A stretch of 17,481 nucleotides of DNA from Acidifodinimicrobium sp049967035 (GCA_049967035.1 JBMFTM010000010.1:1-17481), one strand, 5' to 3'. Counted from the first letter of the stretch, positions 1 to 7,741 are shown. Made by a program: numbers and translations. Notes: generated from the letters alone by a model not told the origin.

Positions 1-650
1 TTGAATAAGTTAGTTGTCTTTGAAGCGAAGCCTATGTAGATCTTTGTTAAAGAAGATGCGCTTATCGTGCCTACTTTGATCCACCACCTTCCGCTGCTTG
101 AATTGTAGCTTTCCAGCCAGGAGGGGATTATATTTCCATTAGCGTAGAAGAATTCTACATTCCTGCCGAAGTAACCAGAAGTTGTGTTGATATAGCTCCA
201 GATAGACGTCGTGTTCTGTACGTTTATAATCTGTTGGAAGGGAGCAGGTGTAGGGGATGACTGTGAATTGTTTAAGGTTACGCTTGCGTAGTATTGAACG
301 TTGCTTGGAACTGTAATGTTAGGGGGCATTGCGTATTGAATGGTTATATCAGTTATATTGTTGTAATTCAAAAATCCGTTAGAGATCAAGTAAGAAGGAT
401 AAAAATAAGCCACGAAGTTTTTAAGCATGCCGCTGAAGGTATTATTTACGGAGGAACTGAACGGCATTATATTCGAGTACTGGTTTGAGATCTGCTCTGC
501 CATGTACGATGATACAGAAGATGAAGTTAAAGATGTATAAACCTCCCCATTGCCTTCAAGTATCATCGCATAAACAGAAAACATGGCTATCATTATAAGT
601 GCCAGCATCATCAAAATCACAACGCTTAAGAATTGACCGTGTCTATCCAT
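1..650 (-). CDS. Membrane-anchored surface protein with DUF2341-like domain (partial, 3' end off window)
   Basis: An uninterrupted reading frame of 216 codons runs from an ATG at 650 down to the window edge, so the C-terminus is missing. It begins MDRHGQFLSVVILMMLALIM, a single hydrophobic anchor at about residues 7-30, followed by a Ser/Thr/Asn-rich extracytoplasmic region with many N-x-S/T sites. Around residues 135-216 it resembles DUF2341-type beta-sandwich domains of archaeal surface proteins: a 'PFQQIINV' strand, 'NVEFFYANG..IPSWLESY', 'WWIKVGTI' and 'KIYIGFASK'. It is probably an S-layer-like or adhesin-like protein facing outward, with the anchor at its N-terminus. It is divergent from elp3, with a TATA-like box placed for a leaderless mRNA. 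The domain call rests on remembered family patterns; the specific role is unknown. Confidence 0.75.
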   Translation of the reverse strand, partial: MDRHGQFLSVVILMMLALIMIAMFSVYAMILEGNGEVYTSLTSSSVSSYMAEQISNQYSNIMPFSSSVNNTFSGMLKNFVAYFYPSYLISNGFLNYNNITDITIQYAMPPNITVPSNVQYYASVTLNNSQSSPTPAPFQQIINVQNTTSIWSYINTTSGYFGRNVEFFYANGNIIPSWLESYNSSSGRWWIKVGTISASSLTKIYIGFASKTTNLF

Positions 651-652
651 TA

Positions 653-660
653 TTTTAATA
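653..660 (+). promoter_or_regulatory. TATA-like box for elp3
   Basis: TTTTAATA is centred about 27 nt upstream of the elp3 ATG at 684, matching the spacing seen before other genes in the window. It overlaps the immediate upstream region of the divergent surface-protein gene, so the two promoters are interleaved. Confidence 0.45.
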
Positions 661-670
661 TTGCAATACG

Positions 671-680
671 TATATAAAAT
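671..680 (-). promoter_or_regulatory. TATA-like box for the 1-650 gene
   Basis: On the minus strand this reads ATTTTATATA, centred about 25 nt before the ATG at 650. That spacing fits an archaeal TATA box driving a leaderless transcript. The divergent elp3 signal lies in the same 33-bp spacer. Confidence 0.55.
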
Positions 681-683
681 CTT

Positions 684-2255
684 ATGGAAATATCCGGTGA
701 AATCAAGGCTAGGTTTGTAGAGGAATTCAAGAGGAGAACAGAAAGCAGGGAGACACCCTCCGTAAAGGAACTGCTAAGACTGAAGAAGGAAATCTCAAGG
801 TCATTAAATTTAGACCATGTGGTCAAGAACGGGGAGATACTTTTAGCTTTGGATGGAGAAGACAAGGAGAGATTCCTATCAATATTAAGGATGAAGCCTG
901 TCAGGACTGCATCAGGCGTGTCAGTGGTGGAGTTGATGACCGCGCCATTTGCATGCCCGCATGGCACGTGTATCTTTTGCCCAGGAGGGCCAAGATTCGG
1001 CACACCACAGGGATACACTGGATATGAACCAGGAGCAAGGAGAGCAAAGGCAAGCAATTACGATCCATATATCCAGATAAATTCAAGGTTGAAGCACTAC
1101 ACTTTTATGGGATACAAGCCAGAGAAGGTTGAGTTGATAATAAACGGAGGCACCTTTACCGCCCTTCCGAACGATTACGCTGAGAATTTCGTAACGCAAG
1201 CGTATAAAGCGATGAATGATTTTCCTGATTTTAAGCCTGGGCAGGCCGTTCTAGAGGATGAGAAGGAGAGGAACGAAAGGGCGAAAGCAAGATGCGTAGT
1301 GTTCGCAGTTGAGACTAAACCGGAGAGATGCGATGACAATGAGATAAACAGGATGCTTAGGTACGGGATAACAAGGGTAGAGATAGGCGTTCAGAGCGTT
1401 TTCAATGATGTCCTGCTAAAGAATAACAGGGGGCATACAATAGAAGATGTTAAAGACGCTTCAAAAAGACTTAGGGACGCCGCTTTCAAGCTTGATTATC
1501 ACGTCATGCTAAACCTTCCATTCTCCGACGCAGACAAAGATAAGGAAACCATAAGAAGCATATATGAAAGTGAAGATTTCAAGCCGGATGCGATAAAGAT
1601 CTATCCCACTCTTGTCATAAAGGGGACGGCATTGTACAACATGTGGAGGGACAACAAGTACGCTCCTTATAGTATAGACGATGTCAAAGAACTGATAAAG
1701 TACGCTGAAGTAGAGGCGCCCAGATGGCTTAGGATAATGAGAGTTGAAAGGGATATCCCATCCAATCTGATAGAAGCAGGAGTTAAGATGACTAATATCC
1801 GACAGATAGTCCAAGAAGAGCTGAAGGAAGAGGGCAGAAGTTTAAACGATATACGTAGCAGGGAGGTAGGTCATAATAAACTTGAGAAACCAATCCATAT
1901 AGAGTTAGAAAGGATAAATTACAGAGCTTCAGGAGGCGATGAGATATTCCTCTCTTTTGACGATAAAGCGAATGATGCCCTTATAGCTTTCTTGAGGCTG
2001 AGGGTTCCCGATGGGTCAAAAGAGGCTTTGGTCAGGGAACTCCATGTGTACGGTCCGCAGGTTCCAATAACAAAGAAAGAGGAAGGGTTTCAGAGCAAAG
2101 GGCTTGGAAGAGAGCTTCTGGCTAAGGCCGAGGAAATTGCAAAATCAGAGTACTCTTTGAAAAAGATAAAAATTATATGTGGAGTAGGAGTAAGAGAATA
2201 TTACAGGCGCCTTGGTTATACTTTAGAAAAGGAGTATATGACAAAGGCGTTGTAG
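684..2255 (+). CDS. elp3: Elp3 family tRNA U34 carboxymethyltransferase (radical SAM + acetyltransferase)
   Basis: Stand-alone archaeal Elp3 of 523 residues. The family uses a radical SAM centre and acetyl-CoA to start cm5U-type modification of wobble uridine 34 in tRNA. The radical-SAM cysteines are C91, C96 and C99 (CPHGTCIFC), followed by the Elp3-typical 'PQGYTGYEPGARRA..NYDPYIQ' region at about 108-131 that also helps bind tRNA. The C-terminal GNAT acetyltransferase domain shows ELHVYG (452-457), the acetyl-CoA loop QSKGLG (470-475) and GVREYYRRLGY (about 501-511). Length and both domains are normal for the family. The ATG at 684 gives a sensible N-terminus and has a TATA-like box at leaderless spacing. 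Ten bases separate it from the KH-protein gene, suggesting co-transcription. Confidence 0.95.
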   Translation: MEISGEIKARFVEEFKRRTESRETPSVKELLRLKKEISRSLNLDHVVKNGEILLALDGEDKERFLSILRMKPVRTASGVSVVELMTAPFACPHGTCIFCPGGPRFGTPQGYTGYEPGARRAKASNYDPYIQINSRLKHYTFMGYKPEKVELIINGGTFTALPNDYAENFVTQAYKAMNDFPDFKPGQAVLEDEKERNERAKARCVVFAVETKPERCDDNEINRMLRYGITRVEIGVQSVFNDVLLKNNRGHTIEDVKDASKRLRDAAFKLDYHVMLNLPFSDADKDKETIRSIYESEDFKPDAIKIYPTLVIKGTALYNMWRDNKYAPYSIDDVKELIKYAEVEAPRWLRIMRVERDIPSNLIEAGVKMTNIRQIVQEELKEEGRSLNDIRSREVGHNKLEKPIHIELERINYRASGGDEIFLSFDDKANDALIAFLRLRVPDGSKEALVRELHVYGPQVPITKKEEGFQSKGLGRELLAKAEEIAKSEYSLKKIKIICGVGVREYYRRLGYTLEKEYMTKAL

Positions 2256-2265
2256 AGTCACATTT

Positions 2266-2787
2266 ATGCACGAAGAATTGGTAATAGTCAAGTCAAAGGC
2301 AGAGCAGCTAAAGAAAGAATCCAAGCTCATGAAAGCAGCAGGTAGCCTCAATGTATCGGTAAGCATAGAAGGGAACACCGTATCAATGGATTCGGAAAGT
2401 GCGTATAACCTTATGATGGTCAAGGACATGATCTTGGCTTACAGTAGAGGGTTTGCGCCGGATATAGCTAAGCTTCTTCTGAATGAGGATTACTCGCTTA
2501 TAGTCATGAACATGAATGACTATACAAAGTCAGAGAAGAGGCAGATACAGCTTAAGGGCAGAGTGATAGGTAGGAATGGGTCGATAAAGGAGCGGCTTGG
2601 CAAGCTGACCATGTGCAGCCTTAGGGTGTATGGGAAAACTATAAGTATAATAGGGCAGTATGAATATGCTAACGTAGCCGAGTCCGGCGTGGACATGCTC
2701 TTAAAGGGCATGAATTTTGAAACAGTATTTAAAATATTAAATAGTAAGATGAAAGAGGCATATATTAACCATGGAAGAAATAGCTGA
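2266..2787 (+). CDS. KH-domain rRNA-processing protein, archaeal Dim2/Pno1 (Krr1-like) homolog
   Basis: A 173-residue protein of the archaeal Dim2/Pno1 type, which binds the 3' region of 16S rRNA during small-subunit maturation. The second KH domain is clear: GRVIGRNGSIKERL (about residues 99-112) contains the GxxG loop GRNG, followed by a 'LRVYGKTISIIG' strand. The linker 'MMVKDMILAYSRGFAPDIAKLLL' (about 50-72) matches the family's 'kArdvvkAIgRGFsPekAlrLL' segment. The N-terminal KH-like region (1-45) lacks any GxxG loop, so KH1 looks degenerate. The gene lies 10 nt after elp3, and its last 17 nt overlap top6B, which suggests translational coupling. Family assignment is good; function is inferred from the family. 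Confidence 0.85.
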   Translation: MHEELVIVKSKAEQLKKESKLMKAAGSLNVSVSIEGNTVSMDSESAYNLMMVKDMILAYSRGFAPDIAKLLLNEDYSLIVMNMNDYTKSEKRQIQLKGRVIGRNGSIKERLGKLTMCSLRVYGKTISIIGQYEYANVAESGVDMLLKGMNFETVFKILNSKMKEAYINHGRNS

Positions 2788-4645
2788 GGAGTTGGCGAAA
2801 AATCAGAGGGCGATAAGCGTAACAGAGTTCTTTGAAAGGAACAAGCACCTCTTAGGTTTCGATAACAAACAAAAAGCTCTGTTAGTCTGTGTAAAGGAGG
2901 CAGTTGATAACTCTCTTGATGCCTGTGAAGAGCTGGGTCACATGCAGGAGAGGCAAAAACAGCCTGTCACCCTCCCGGAGATAACAGTAGAGGTCAAGAC
3001 GACCAGTGACAATTATCAGCTTTTGGATGAGAAGCAGAACGTGGCCCAGATGATGGTCAGCAAGAGCACATTCACGCTAATATTTGAAGGAAAATCGCAG
3101 GAGAAGCAGATGAGGGGCGGCAGAGTGAACTTCGACTTCAATAATGTGAGGTTTGATATCTCCGACAGCAACGATAAGTTAGTCGTGTTGATGAACGGTA
3201 AGCAACTTACAATGAGAAAGAACGCGCCGATCTTCTTGATAAGGGTCCTGGATAATGGGCCGGGCCTGCTTCCATCAAAGATGCCAGACATATTCGGCAG
3301 GATGCTGTACGGTAGCAAGTTTCAGGGGATGAAGCAGAACCGAGGACAGCAAGGTATAGGCATACACTCCGCAGTGCTTTATGCCCAGCTGACGACAGGC
3401 AAGCCAGCAAAGGTCATCTCAAAGATAAAGAGCGCAAAGAAAGCAAAGATGATGAAGATCGAGATAAACATCGCAAAGAATGAGCCGATAGTGATAGAAG
3501 AAGCAGACACTGACTTCCCATATGAATCCGGTACACAGGTCGAGTTAGAGATAGAAGGGATATACGTGAGCGGCTCTAAGGGCCTTGATGAGTACATAAG
3601 GAGGACGGCACTGATCAATCCACATGCTAACATAATATACATAAATCCAAACGGCGAGAGGATAGTCTACAAGAGGCTGATAGACAAATTGCCAGTTGAG
3701 CCGATACCTATAAAGCCGCACCCTCATGGTCTGGAGTTGGGCATATTCACGAGGATATTGAAAGATTCTAGTCAAAGGACAATAGTTTCAGCCCTTTCTG
3801 AGGAACTTTCAAGGGTGAGCAGGCCGATTGCGGAGCAAGTTGTTAAGAGCGTTGGGTTAGACCCGAAGAAAAAGCCGCAAGAGGTAAGTAGAGAGGAGGC
3901 TAACTCCCTGCTGAAGGCCCTGCAGTCACTGCAGCTTATGAAGCCGCAGACGGACTGTCTGTCACCCATCGGCGTGGAGGAGCTTGAGACGGGCTTGAAG
4001 AAGCAGTTCTCCCCGGAGTTTGTGAAAGCGATACAGAGAAAACCGGAGGTTTACAGGGGCATGCCGTTTCAGATAGAGGTTGCCGTTGCTTACGGCGGGA
4101 AGATAACCTCGGAGAGGGCTACATTGATGAGATATGCAAACAAGATACCGCTGCTGTTTGATGCGGCTTCATGCGCGCTTACAAAAAGCTTCACAGAGAT
4201 AGATTACACAAGGTATGGAATAAAAGCTGAGAATAGGATTCCACTGCTGCCAGCAGTTTTCGTGATTGAAATAACCTCTGTTTGGGTGCCTTATACAAAT
4301 GAGAGTAAGAATGCGGTTGCAAGTTATCCTGCGATAATAAAGGAGATTAAATTGGCCTTGCAGGAACTTATAAGAAACTTGTCCATTTTCTTGAGCAGAA
4401 AACACAGGAGCGCTGTGTTTCAGGAGAGAATAAATCTTTTTGAGAAGTATGGCATAGAGCTTGCTTATTACCTGTCCGAGCTTACCGGTATAGATGAAGG
4501 AAAAATAAAGAAGAAGATAGATGAGCTATTGGAGAAGAGGAAAGACGAGATAAAGCTCAATGTTGAGCAGAGTTTGGATACCAGTGAAGTAGTCTCAAAC
4601 AAGGTCGAATCCGACATGTCGAGAGGTAAGGAGGAAGAGGAGTGA
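2771..4645 (+). CDS. top6B: DNA topoisomerase VI subunit B (GHKL ATPase) with ~80-residue insertion
   Basis: ATPase subunit of the archaeal type IIB topoisomerase, which couples ATP binding to strand passage through the subunit A double-strand break. The GHKL motifs are present: N-box VKEAVDNSLDA (41-51, with E43 and N47), G1 DNGPG (161-165), GRMLYGSKF (176-184) and G2 RGQQGIGIHSA (191-201). KPHPHG at about 315 leads into the H2TH region, followed by the transducer with YANKIPL and the putative switch lysine K513 in PYTNESK. At 624 residues it is longer than the roughly 530-residue Sulfolobus protein; almost all the excess is an insertion at about residues 80-153, between the N-box and the G1 motif. 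The ATG at 2771 gives the family-typical N-terminus although it overlaps the KH gene by 17 nt. The C-terminus is an acidic, charged tail. Confidence 0.96.
   Translation: MEEIAEELAKNQRAISVTEFFERNKHLLGFDNKQKALLVCVKEAVDNSLDACEELGHMQERQKQPVTLPEITVEVKTTSDNYQLLDEKQNVAQMMVSKSTFTLIFEGKSQEKQMRGGRVNFDFNNVRFDISDSNDKLVVLMNGKQLTMRKNAPIFLIRVLDNGPGLLPSKMPDIFGRMLYGSKFQGMKQNRGQQGIGIHSAVLYAQLTTGKPAKVISKIKSAKKAKMMKIEINIAKNEPIVIEEADTDFPYESGTQVELEIEGIYVSGSKGLDEYIRRTALINPHANIIYINPNGERIVYKRLIDKLPVEPIPIKPHPHGLELGIFTRILKDSSQRTIVSALSEELSRVSRPIAEQVVKSVGLDPKKKPQEVSREEANSLLKALQSLQLMKPQTDCLSPIGVEELETGLKKQFSPEFVKAIQRKPEVYRGMPFQIEVAVAYGGKITSERATLMRYANKIPLLFDAASCALTKSFTEIDYTRYGIKAENRIPLLPAVFVIEITSVWVPYTNESKNAVASYPAIIKEIKLALQELIRNLSIFLSRKHRSAVFQERINLFEKYGIELAYYLSELTGIDEGKIKKKIDELLEKRKDEIKLNVEQSLDTSEVVSNKVESDMSRGKEEEE
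4630..4640 (+). promoter_or_regulatory. Shine-Dalgarno-like purine run deciding the top6A start
   Basis: GGAGGAAGAGG lies inside the end of top6B. Its first half is 7 nt before GTG 4642 and its second half 7 nt before ATG 4648, so it supports coupled re-initiation but does not settle which codon is used. Confidence 0.5.
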
Positions 4646-5751
4646 TTATGGCAGACAGCAGTCCCGCACTTTCAAAGAAGAAGAGGCTTGAGGTACTTGA
4701 GAACATAGGCAAGGAGGTTTACCAGCACATAGAGAAGATGGAAAACCCCTATTTGACGATAACGACGAGGGGCCTGTCTAATGTGAAGTACGATAAAGAG
4801 AGCAGGACCATAAAGCTCGGGGAAAGCGTTTCAAAGAGGTATTTTTTAAATACAGGTCACGTGCGTAAATTCACACAGACGATGGCTGTTGCAGCTTTGA
4901 GTAAGAACCTTATCGAAAATGACAAGCACACAAGCTTAAGGTCAGCGTTCTATCAGATAAGGAGGACGATACCAGGCACAAAGATAGACATAGTTGATGA
5001 CCAGACCGAAACAAACAAATCTATAGAGGACTTAGAGCTGATATCTGATCTCACAAGGGAGCAACTCAATATAAACGCCAACAAGAACGGGGCTGTAGCC
5101 GGTGAGGTCATCATAGAGGATAGGGGCGACCTCATAGACTGGTCCAAGCTTGGAAGCGGCGGTTGGGCTATACCAAGCAACGTAGAAGACATAATATTCA
5201 AAAAAGTTGATGCTAAATTTGTCCTTTACTTTGAAAAAAGCACTATGTTCGAGCGTGCAAATGAGGACAAAGCATGGAAGAAGCTGCACTGCGTTATAAT
5301 ATCAAGTCAGGGTCAGGCGACAAGGGGTATAAGGAGGCTCCTGCAGAGGCTTAGTAGGGAGCATAACCTTCCGGTTTACGTGCTCACAGATGCAGACATA
5401 TGGGGAGTTTACATATACTCTGCCATAAAATTCGGTTCTATAACCCTGGCGCATGTGTCCGATAAGCTGGCTCTTCCGGAAGCGAAGTTCATGGGGCTCA
5501 CCGTAGAGGATATAGAGAAGTATGACCTTAAGAGGCACCTTATCAAGTTCAAGGATGTTGATATAGAGAGGATGAAACAGATAAGGAACTATGATTGGTT
5601 CAAGAACAGCAAGGAGTGGATGGCTGAGCTGGATAAGATGGAAAAACTCGGCGCAAAAGTAGAATTGGATGCTTTTACGGCAAAGGGGTTATCATTCATA
5701 ACTGAGAAGTACCTTCCAGAAAAATTAAAAGAAGGAAAATTCTTAGACTGA
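4642..5751 (+). CDS. top6A: DNA topoisomerase VI subunit A (Spo11-like)
   Basis: DNA-cleaving subunit of topoisomerase VI and relative of Spo11, 369 residues. The 5Y-CAP (winged-helix) domain has LRSAFYQ, so the catalytic tyrosine is Y104; the preceding residue is F rather than the more usual Y. The Toprim domain has the acidic E198 (YFEKSTMFER) and D250-x-D252 in LTDADIWGVYIYS, where family members usually have DGDPWG; these bind Mg2+. The start is ambiguous: GTG at 4642 makes a GTGA overlap with the top6B stop and has GGAGG (4630-4634) 7 nt upstream; ATG at 4648, two codons in, has GAGG 7 nt upstream. Either way the subunits are translationally coupled, consistent with an A2B2 complex. It ends 3 nt from the convergent DUF59 gene. 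Confidence 0.96.
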   Translation: MIMADSSPALSKKKRLEVLENIGKEVYQHIEKMENPYLTITTRGLSNVKYDKESRTIKLGESVSKRYFLNTGHVRKFTQTMAVAALSKNLIENDKHTSLRSAFYQIRRTIPGTKIDIVDDQTETNKSIEDLELISDLTREQLNINANKNGAVAGEVIIEDRGDLIDWSKLGSGGWAIPSNVEDIIFKKVDAKFVLYFEKSTMFERANEDKAWKKLHCVIISSQGQATRGIRRLLQRLSREHNLPVYVLTDADIWGVYIYSAIKFGSITLAHVSDKLALPEAKFMGLTVEDIEKYDLKRHLIKFKDVDIERMKQIRNYDWFKNSKEWMAELDKMEKLGAKVELDAFTAKGLSFITEKYLPEKLKEGKFLD

Positions 5752-5754
5752 GAT

Positions 5755-6048
5755 TCAAAGGCCGAGCTCCTCTTTAGCCGCATCCGACATCATATCCTTG
5801 CTCCAAGGCGGATCGAATGTGAGGTCTATATTCACGTTCTCCGCCCCTCTCTTTTTTATCTCCTCTCTTATCTGGTCCAGCAATTGGTCTATAATCGGGC
5901 AGAACGGAGATGTCAGCGTCATAAGTATATTCACGTCATTACCCTTCACTTCTATCTTGTAGATCAAGCCCAGATCATACACATTTACGGGTATCTCAGG
6001 GTCGTAACAGTTTTTCAAACCTTCTATAACATCTGCCTCTTTTATCAT
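5755..6048 (-). CDS. MIP18/DUF59 family protein (SufT/PaaD-like Fe-S assembly factor)
   Basis: A 97-residue single-domain DUF59 (FeS_assembly_P) protein. The hallmarks are 'CYDPEIPVNVYDLGLIY' (14-30), the TSPFCP motif with the conserved C50, and 'FDPPWSKDMM' (78-87). Relatives (SufT, MIP18, PaaD) help load or mature iron-sulfur proteins. ATG 6048 is preferred: the frame extends upstream only to a TTG at 6084 that would overlap the ATPase gene and add residues atypical of the family. It lies 25 nt downstream of the ATPase gene on the same strand, so the two are probably co-transcribed. Its 3' end faces top6A with 3 nt between the stops. Elp3 upstream needs a 4Fe-4S cluster, but a link to it is only speculation. 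Confidence 0.88.
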   Translation of the reverse strand: MIKEADVIEGLKNCYDPEIPVNVYDLGLIYKIEVKGNDVNILMTLTSPFCPIIDQLLDQIREEIKKRGAENVNIDLTFDPPWSKDMMSDAAKEELGL

Positions 6049-6073
6049 ATGGAACCCGAATGAAAATTTTGTT

Positions 6074-6739
6074 TTAAAATTCAATCTCTTGCTTTTTATC
6101 GAATAAAGTTGACAGGATGAGCAGAACGACCCTTGGATTACCGTCAGATTTGTGATAGATCTTATCTATCTCCTCTTTAGTGAATGGAGCTATATCAGAT
6201 GATGGCACAGGCCTTACAAGGTTAAGTCTATTGGCTATCATCTGCAATATATCGTTTTTGTTCATGGATTCCACCTTCAGTTCCTTTACAGCCTCTTTTC
6301 CAAGGCTGGATAGCTGTTTGTGCACAGGTTTATCTCGGTTGTCCACGACTATCACGACTATTTTTTTGGATAGCTCGATTATCAGGTCCAATATCTTGTT
6401 CTGTGTTTGTCTGTCTAGGAGATCGAGATTGTTGAAATCATCCAGTATCATTATCGCTTTCTTGTCAGGTGGTATGTTGAAGGTCTTCAGCTTGTTGAAA
6501 ACTGTCAATCCAAACTCCTCCTTCATGACCGAGAGGTCCTCTTTCCTTTTAAGATCTGCGGCTACCCAATTGATTATGGTACTTTTGCCTATCCCGGGCG
6601 GCCCATAAACGACAATAATCCCGCCGTTTTTATGGAGGAGGTCATTTATAGCAAGCTGCAATTCTGCCCTCTCCCTCACTCTATCAACCACTTTATCGTT
6701 CTCCGTGGAGGTTATAACTATGAATGGATTGTTAAGCAT
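6074..6739 (-). CDS. Small AAA-type (Orc1/Cdc6- or STAND-like) P-loop ATPase, unknown function
   Basis: A 221-residue P-loop ATPase. Walker A is GPPGIGKST (46-54) and Walker B is IMILDDF (96-102). A sensor-1-like strand 'IVVIVVDNRD' follows, and near the C-terminus there is GNPRVVLLIL, a sensor-2-like GNPR seen in Orc/Cdc6, MoxR and STAND-type ATPases. The N-terminus 'VDRVRERAELQLAINDLL' resembles the vgReeEl..L entry of AAA_16/AAA_22 domains. It is much shorter than Orc1/Cdc6 and has no winged-helix DNA-binding domain, so it is unlikely to be the replication initiator. It sits with a DUF59 protein, a family often linked to iron-sulfur cluster ATPases, but it lacks the ApbC/MinD deviant Walker A and its role is unknown. 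A TATA-like box supports the ATG at 6739. Confidence 0.8.
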   Translation of the reverse strand: MLNNPFIVITSTENDKVVDRVRERAELQLAINDLLHKNGGIIVVYGPPGIGKSTIINWVAADLKRKEDLSVMKEEFGLTVFNKLKTFNIPPDKKAIMILDDFNNLDLLDRQTQNKILDLIIELSKKIVVIVVDNRDKPVHKQLSSLGKEAVKELKVESMNKNDILQMIANRLNLVRPVPSSDIAPFTKEEIDKIYHKSDGNPRVVLLILSTLFDKKQEIEF

Positions 6740-6760
6740 AGAATTATTATGATTTTGTTA

Positions 6761-6768
6761 TTATTTAT
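6761..6768 (-). promoter_or_regulatory. TATA-like box for the AAA ATPase / DUF59 pair
   Basis: Reads ATAAATAA on the minus strand, centred about 26 nt before the ATG at 6739, in the 48-nt spacer after the protease gene. It suggests independent, leaderless transcription of the pair. Confidence 0.5.
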
Positions 6769-6787
6769 CCTTTTGTTCAAATGAAAT

Positions 6788-7588
6788 CTACAAAGCTGAG
6801 ATTAGGAAGAAAACACCCAAGGCTATAAGCTCAGCAGGGCCTATAAATGACATAGCAGGATAGGCTTTCTTCTTTTGTCCGGTCAGAAGCAGTACCGCTA
6901 AGCCGGCTACCGCACCAATAAAGACATAGAATCCGGCGATAGGGGAATATAGGAAAGTGGCAGTGACGAGTACAGCAGGGAATATCAGGTCCCCTCCCCC
7001 AATCATTATTTTGGCTTTCCTCTTGATTGCAGCGAGGGTTATAGCTGAAAAGTAAGCCATATCCTTTATGCCATTTGCCAAAGTTATCATATGCTTAGTC
7101 TTGAAGACAGCAATGTAGTCGTATACCGCTATTACTGCGGTTAGTACTACACTCGGCAAGAACCCAAGGTCTAGTGCGATTATGCTCCCAACTGAGATGA
7201 ATATCAAGATATTGACAACATCCCTACCTATCTGGCCCGCATATTTGTAATAGTAGAATTCAACCACGACTGCGGCGGCTATAGCAAATACCGCAGGCAA
7301 TATGAAAGAGAAAAAGCTGAGCAGTATCAAGCCGCTTACTAATATAAAAATTATCCTCATCAGCCTAAACATCTTCCTTTTTATCGCTAAAAGTGTGAGG
7401 GCGGTCCCGATAAGCAATGCAAATATCAGATATCCGAGGTAGATCAAAGACTGTGTGGGGCTGTTGTACAGTTTCACATTCAGAGTAGACAGAGAAGATA
7501 GGATATAAATCGCAAATAAAACCGTACCTGCTATAGTAATGATGAATATGAGCAGAAGTGCGATAGCAGTCTTTAGATCTGTTTTCAT
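6788..7588 (-). CDS. Presenilin/signal-peptide-peptidase-like intramembrane aspartyl protease (PSH)
   Basis: A 266-residue polytopic membrane protein with about nine hydrophobic segments. It shows the presenilin-type catalytic pair: the YD motif in AVYDYIAVF (Y156-D157), followed by 'TKHMITLA', and the GxGD motif as IGGGDLIFP (D200). The PAL motif near the C-terminus reads YPAMSFIGPAEL, so P244-A245 are kept but the leucine is methionine. Archaeal homologs cleave transmembrane segments, and this one would act in the cytoplasmic membrane, possibly on signal peptides. The frame opens as far as a GTG at 7645, but a TATA-like box at 7611-7618 lies 26 nt before the ATG at 7588, so the shorter form is chosen. 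Natural substrates are unknown; two membrane-anchored surface proteins are encoded nearby. Confidence 0.88.
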   Translation of the reverse strand: MKTDLKTAIALLLIFIITIAGTVLFAIYILSSLSTLNVKLYNSPTQSLIYLGYLIFALLIGTALTLLAIKRKMFRLMRIIFILVSGLILLSFFSFILPAVFAIAAAVVVEFYYYKYAGQIGRDVVNILIFISVGSIIALDLGFLPSVVLTAVIAVYDYIAVFKTKHMITLANGIKDMAYFSAITLAAIKRKAKIMIGGGDLIFPAVLVTATFLYSPIAGFYVFIGAVAGLAVLLLTGQKKKAYPAMSFIGPAELIALGVFFLISAL

Positions 7589-7610
7589 TCTTTTATTAAT
7601 GAGGCAAGCA

Positions 7611-7618
7611 TATTTAAA
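7611..7618 (-). promoter_or_regulatory. TATA-like box for the presenilin-like protease
   Basis: The self-complementary-looking TTTAAATA (minus strand) is centred 26-27 nt before ATG 7588. The same octamer at the same distance precedes the 8461 gene. It decides the start, because the longer GTG start at 7645 would place the box inside the coding sequence. Confidence 0.6.
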
Positions 7619-7741
7619 TTTATAGAGTGTGAGCGGAAAAACCAACCTTCTTTAGAGTCGGAATGAAAGTGAGTAGAAAAAGAAACAATAAATATCACAG
7701 ATAATAAAATAAAAGTGTACATCGATGATATGTCAGAACCA

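Noticed and set aside
1..650. Class III prepilin, because of the GQF..S start of the hydrophobic segment
   Set aside because: The motif is weak, and similar RHGQF starts occur in ordinary archaeal anchored proteins; the large DUF2341-like ectodomain does not fit a pilin.
650..1057. A 135-residue minus-strand frame inside elp3
   Set aside because: It is antisense to the radical-SAM region of Elp3 and shows no domain or promoter; the real minus-strand gene starts at 650 and runs leftward.
6180..6608. A 142-residue plus-strand frame inside the AAA ATPase gene
   Set aside because: Its opposite strand has Walker A and B motifs and a promoter; this frame has only biased Ser/Leu composition.
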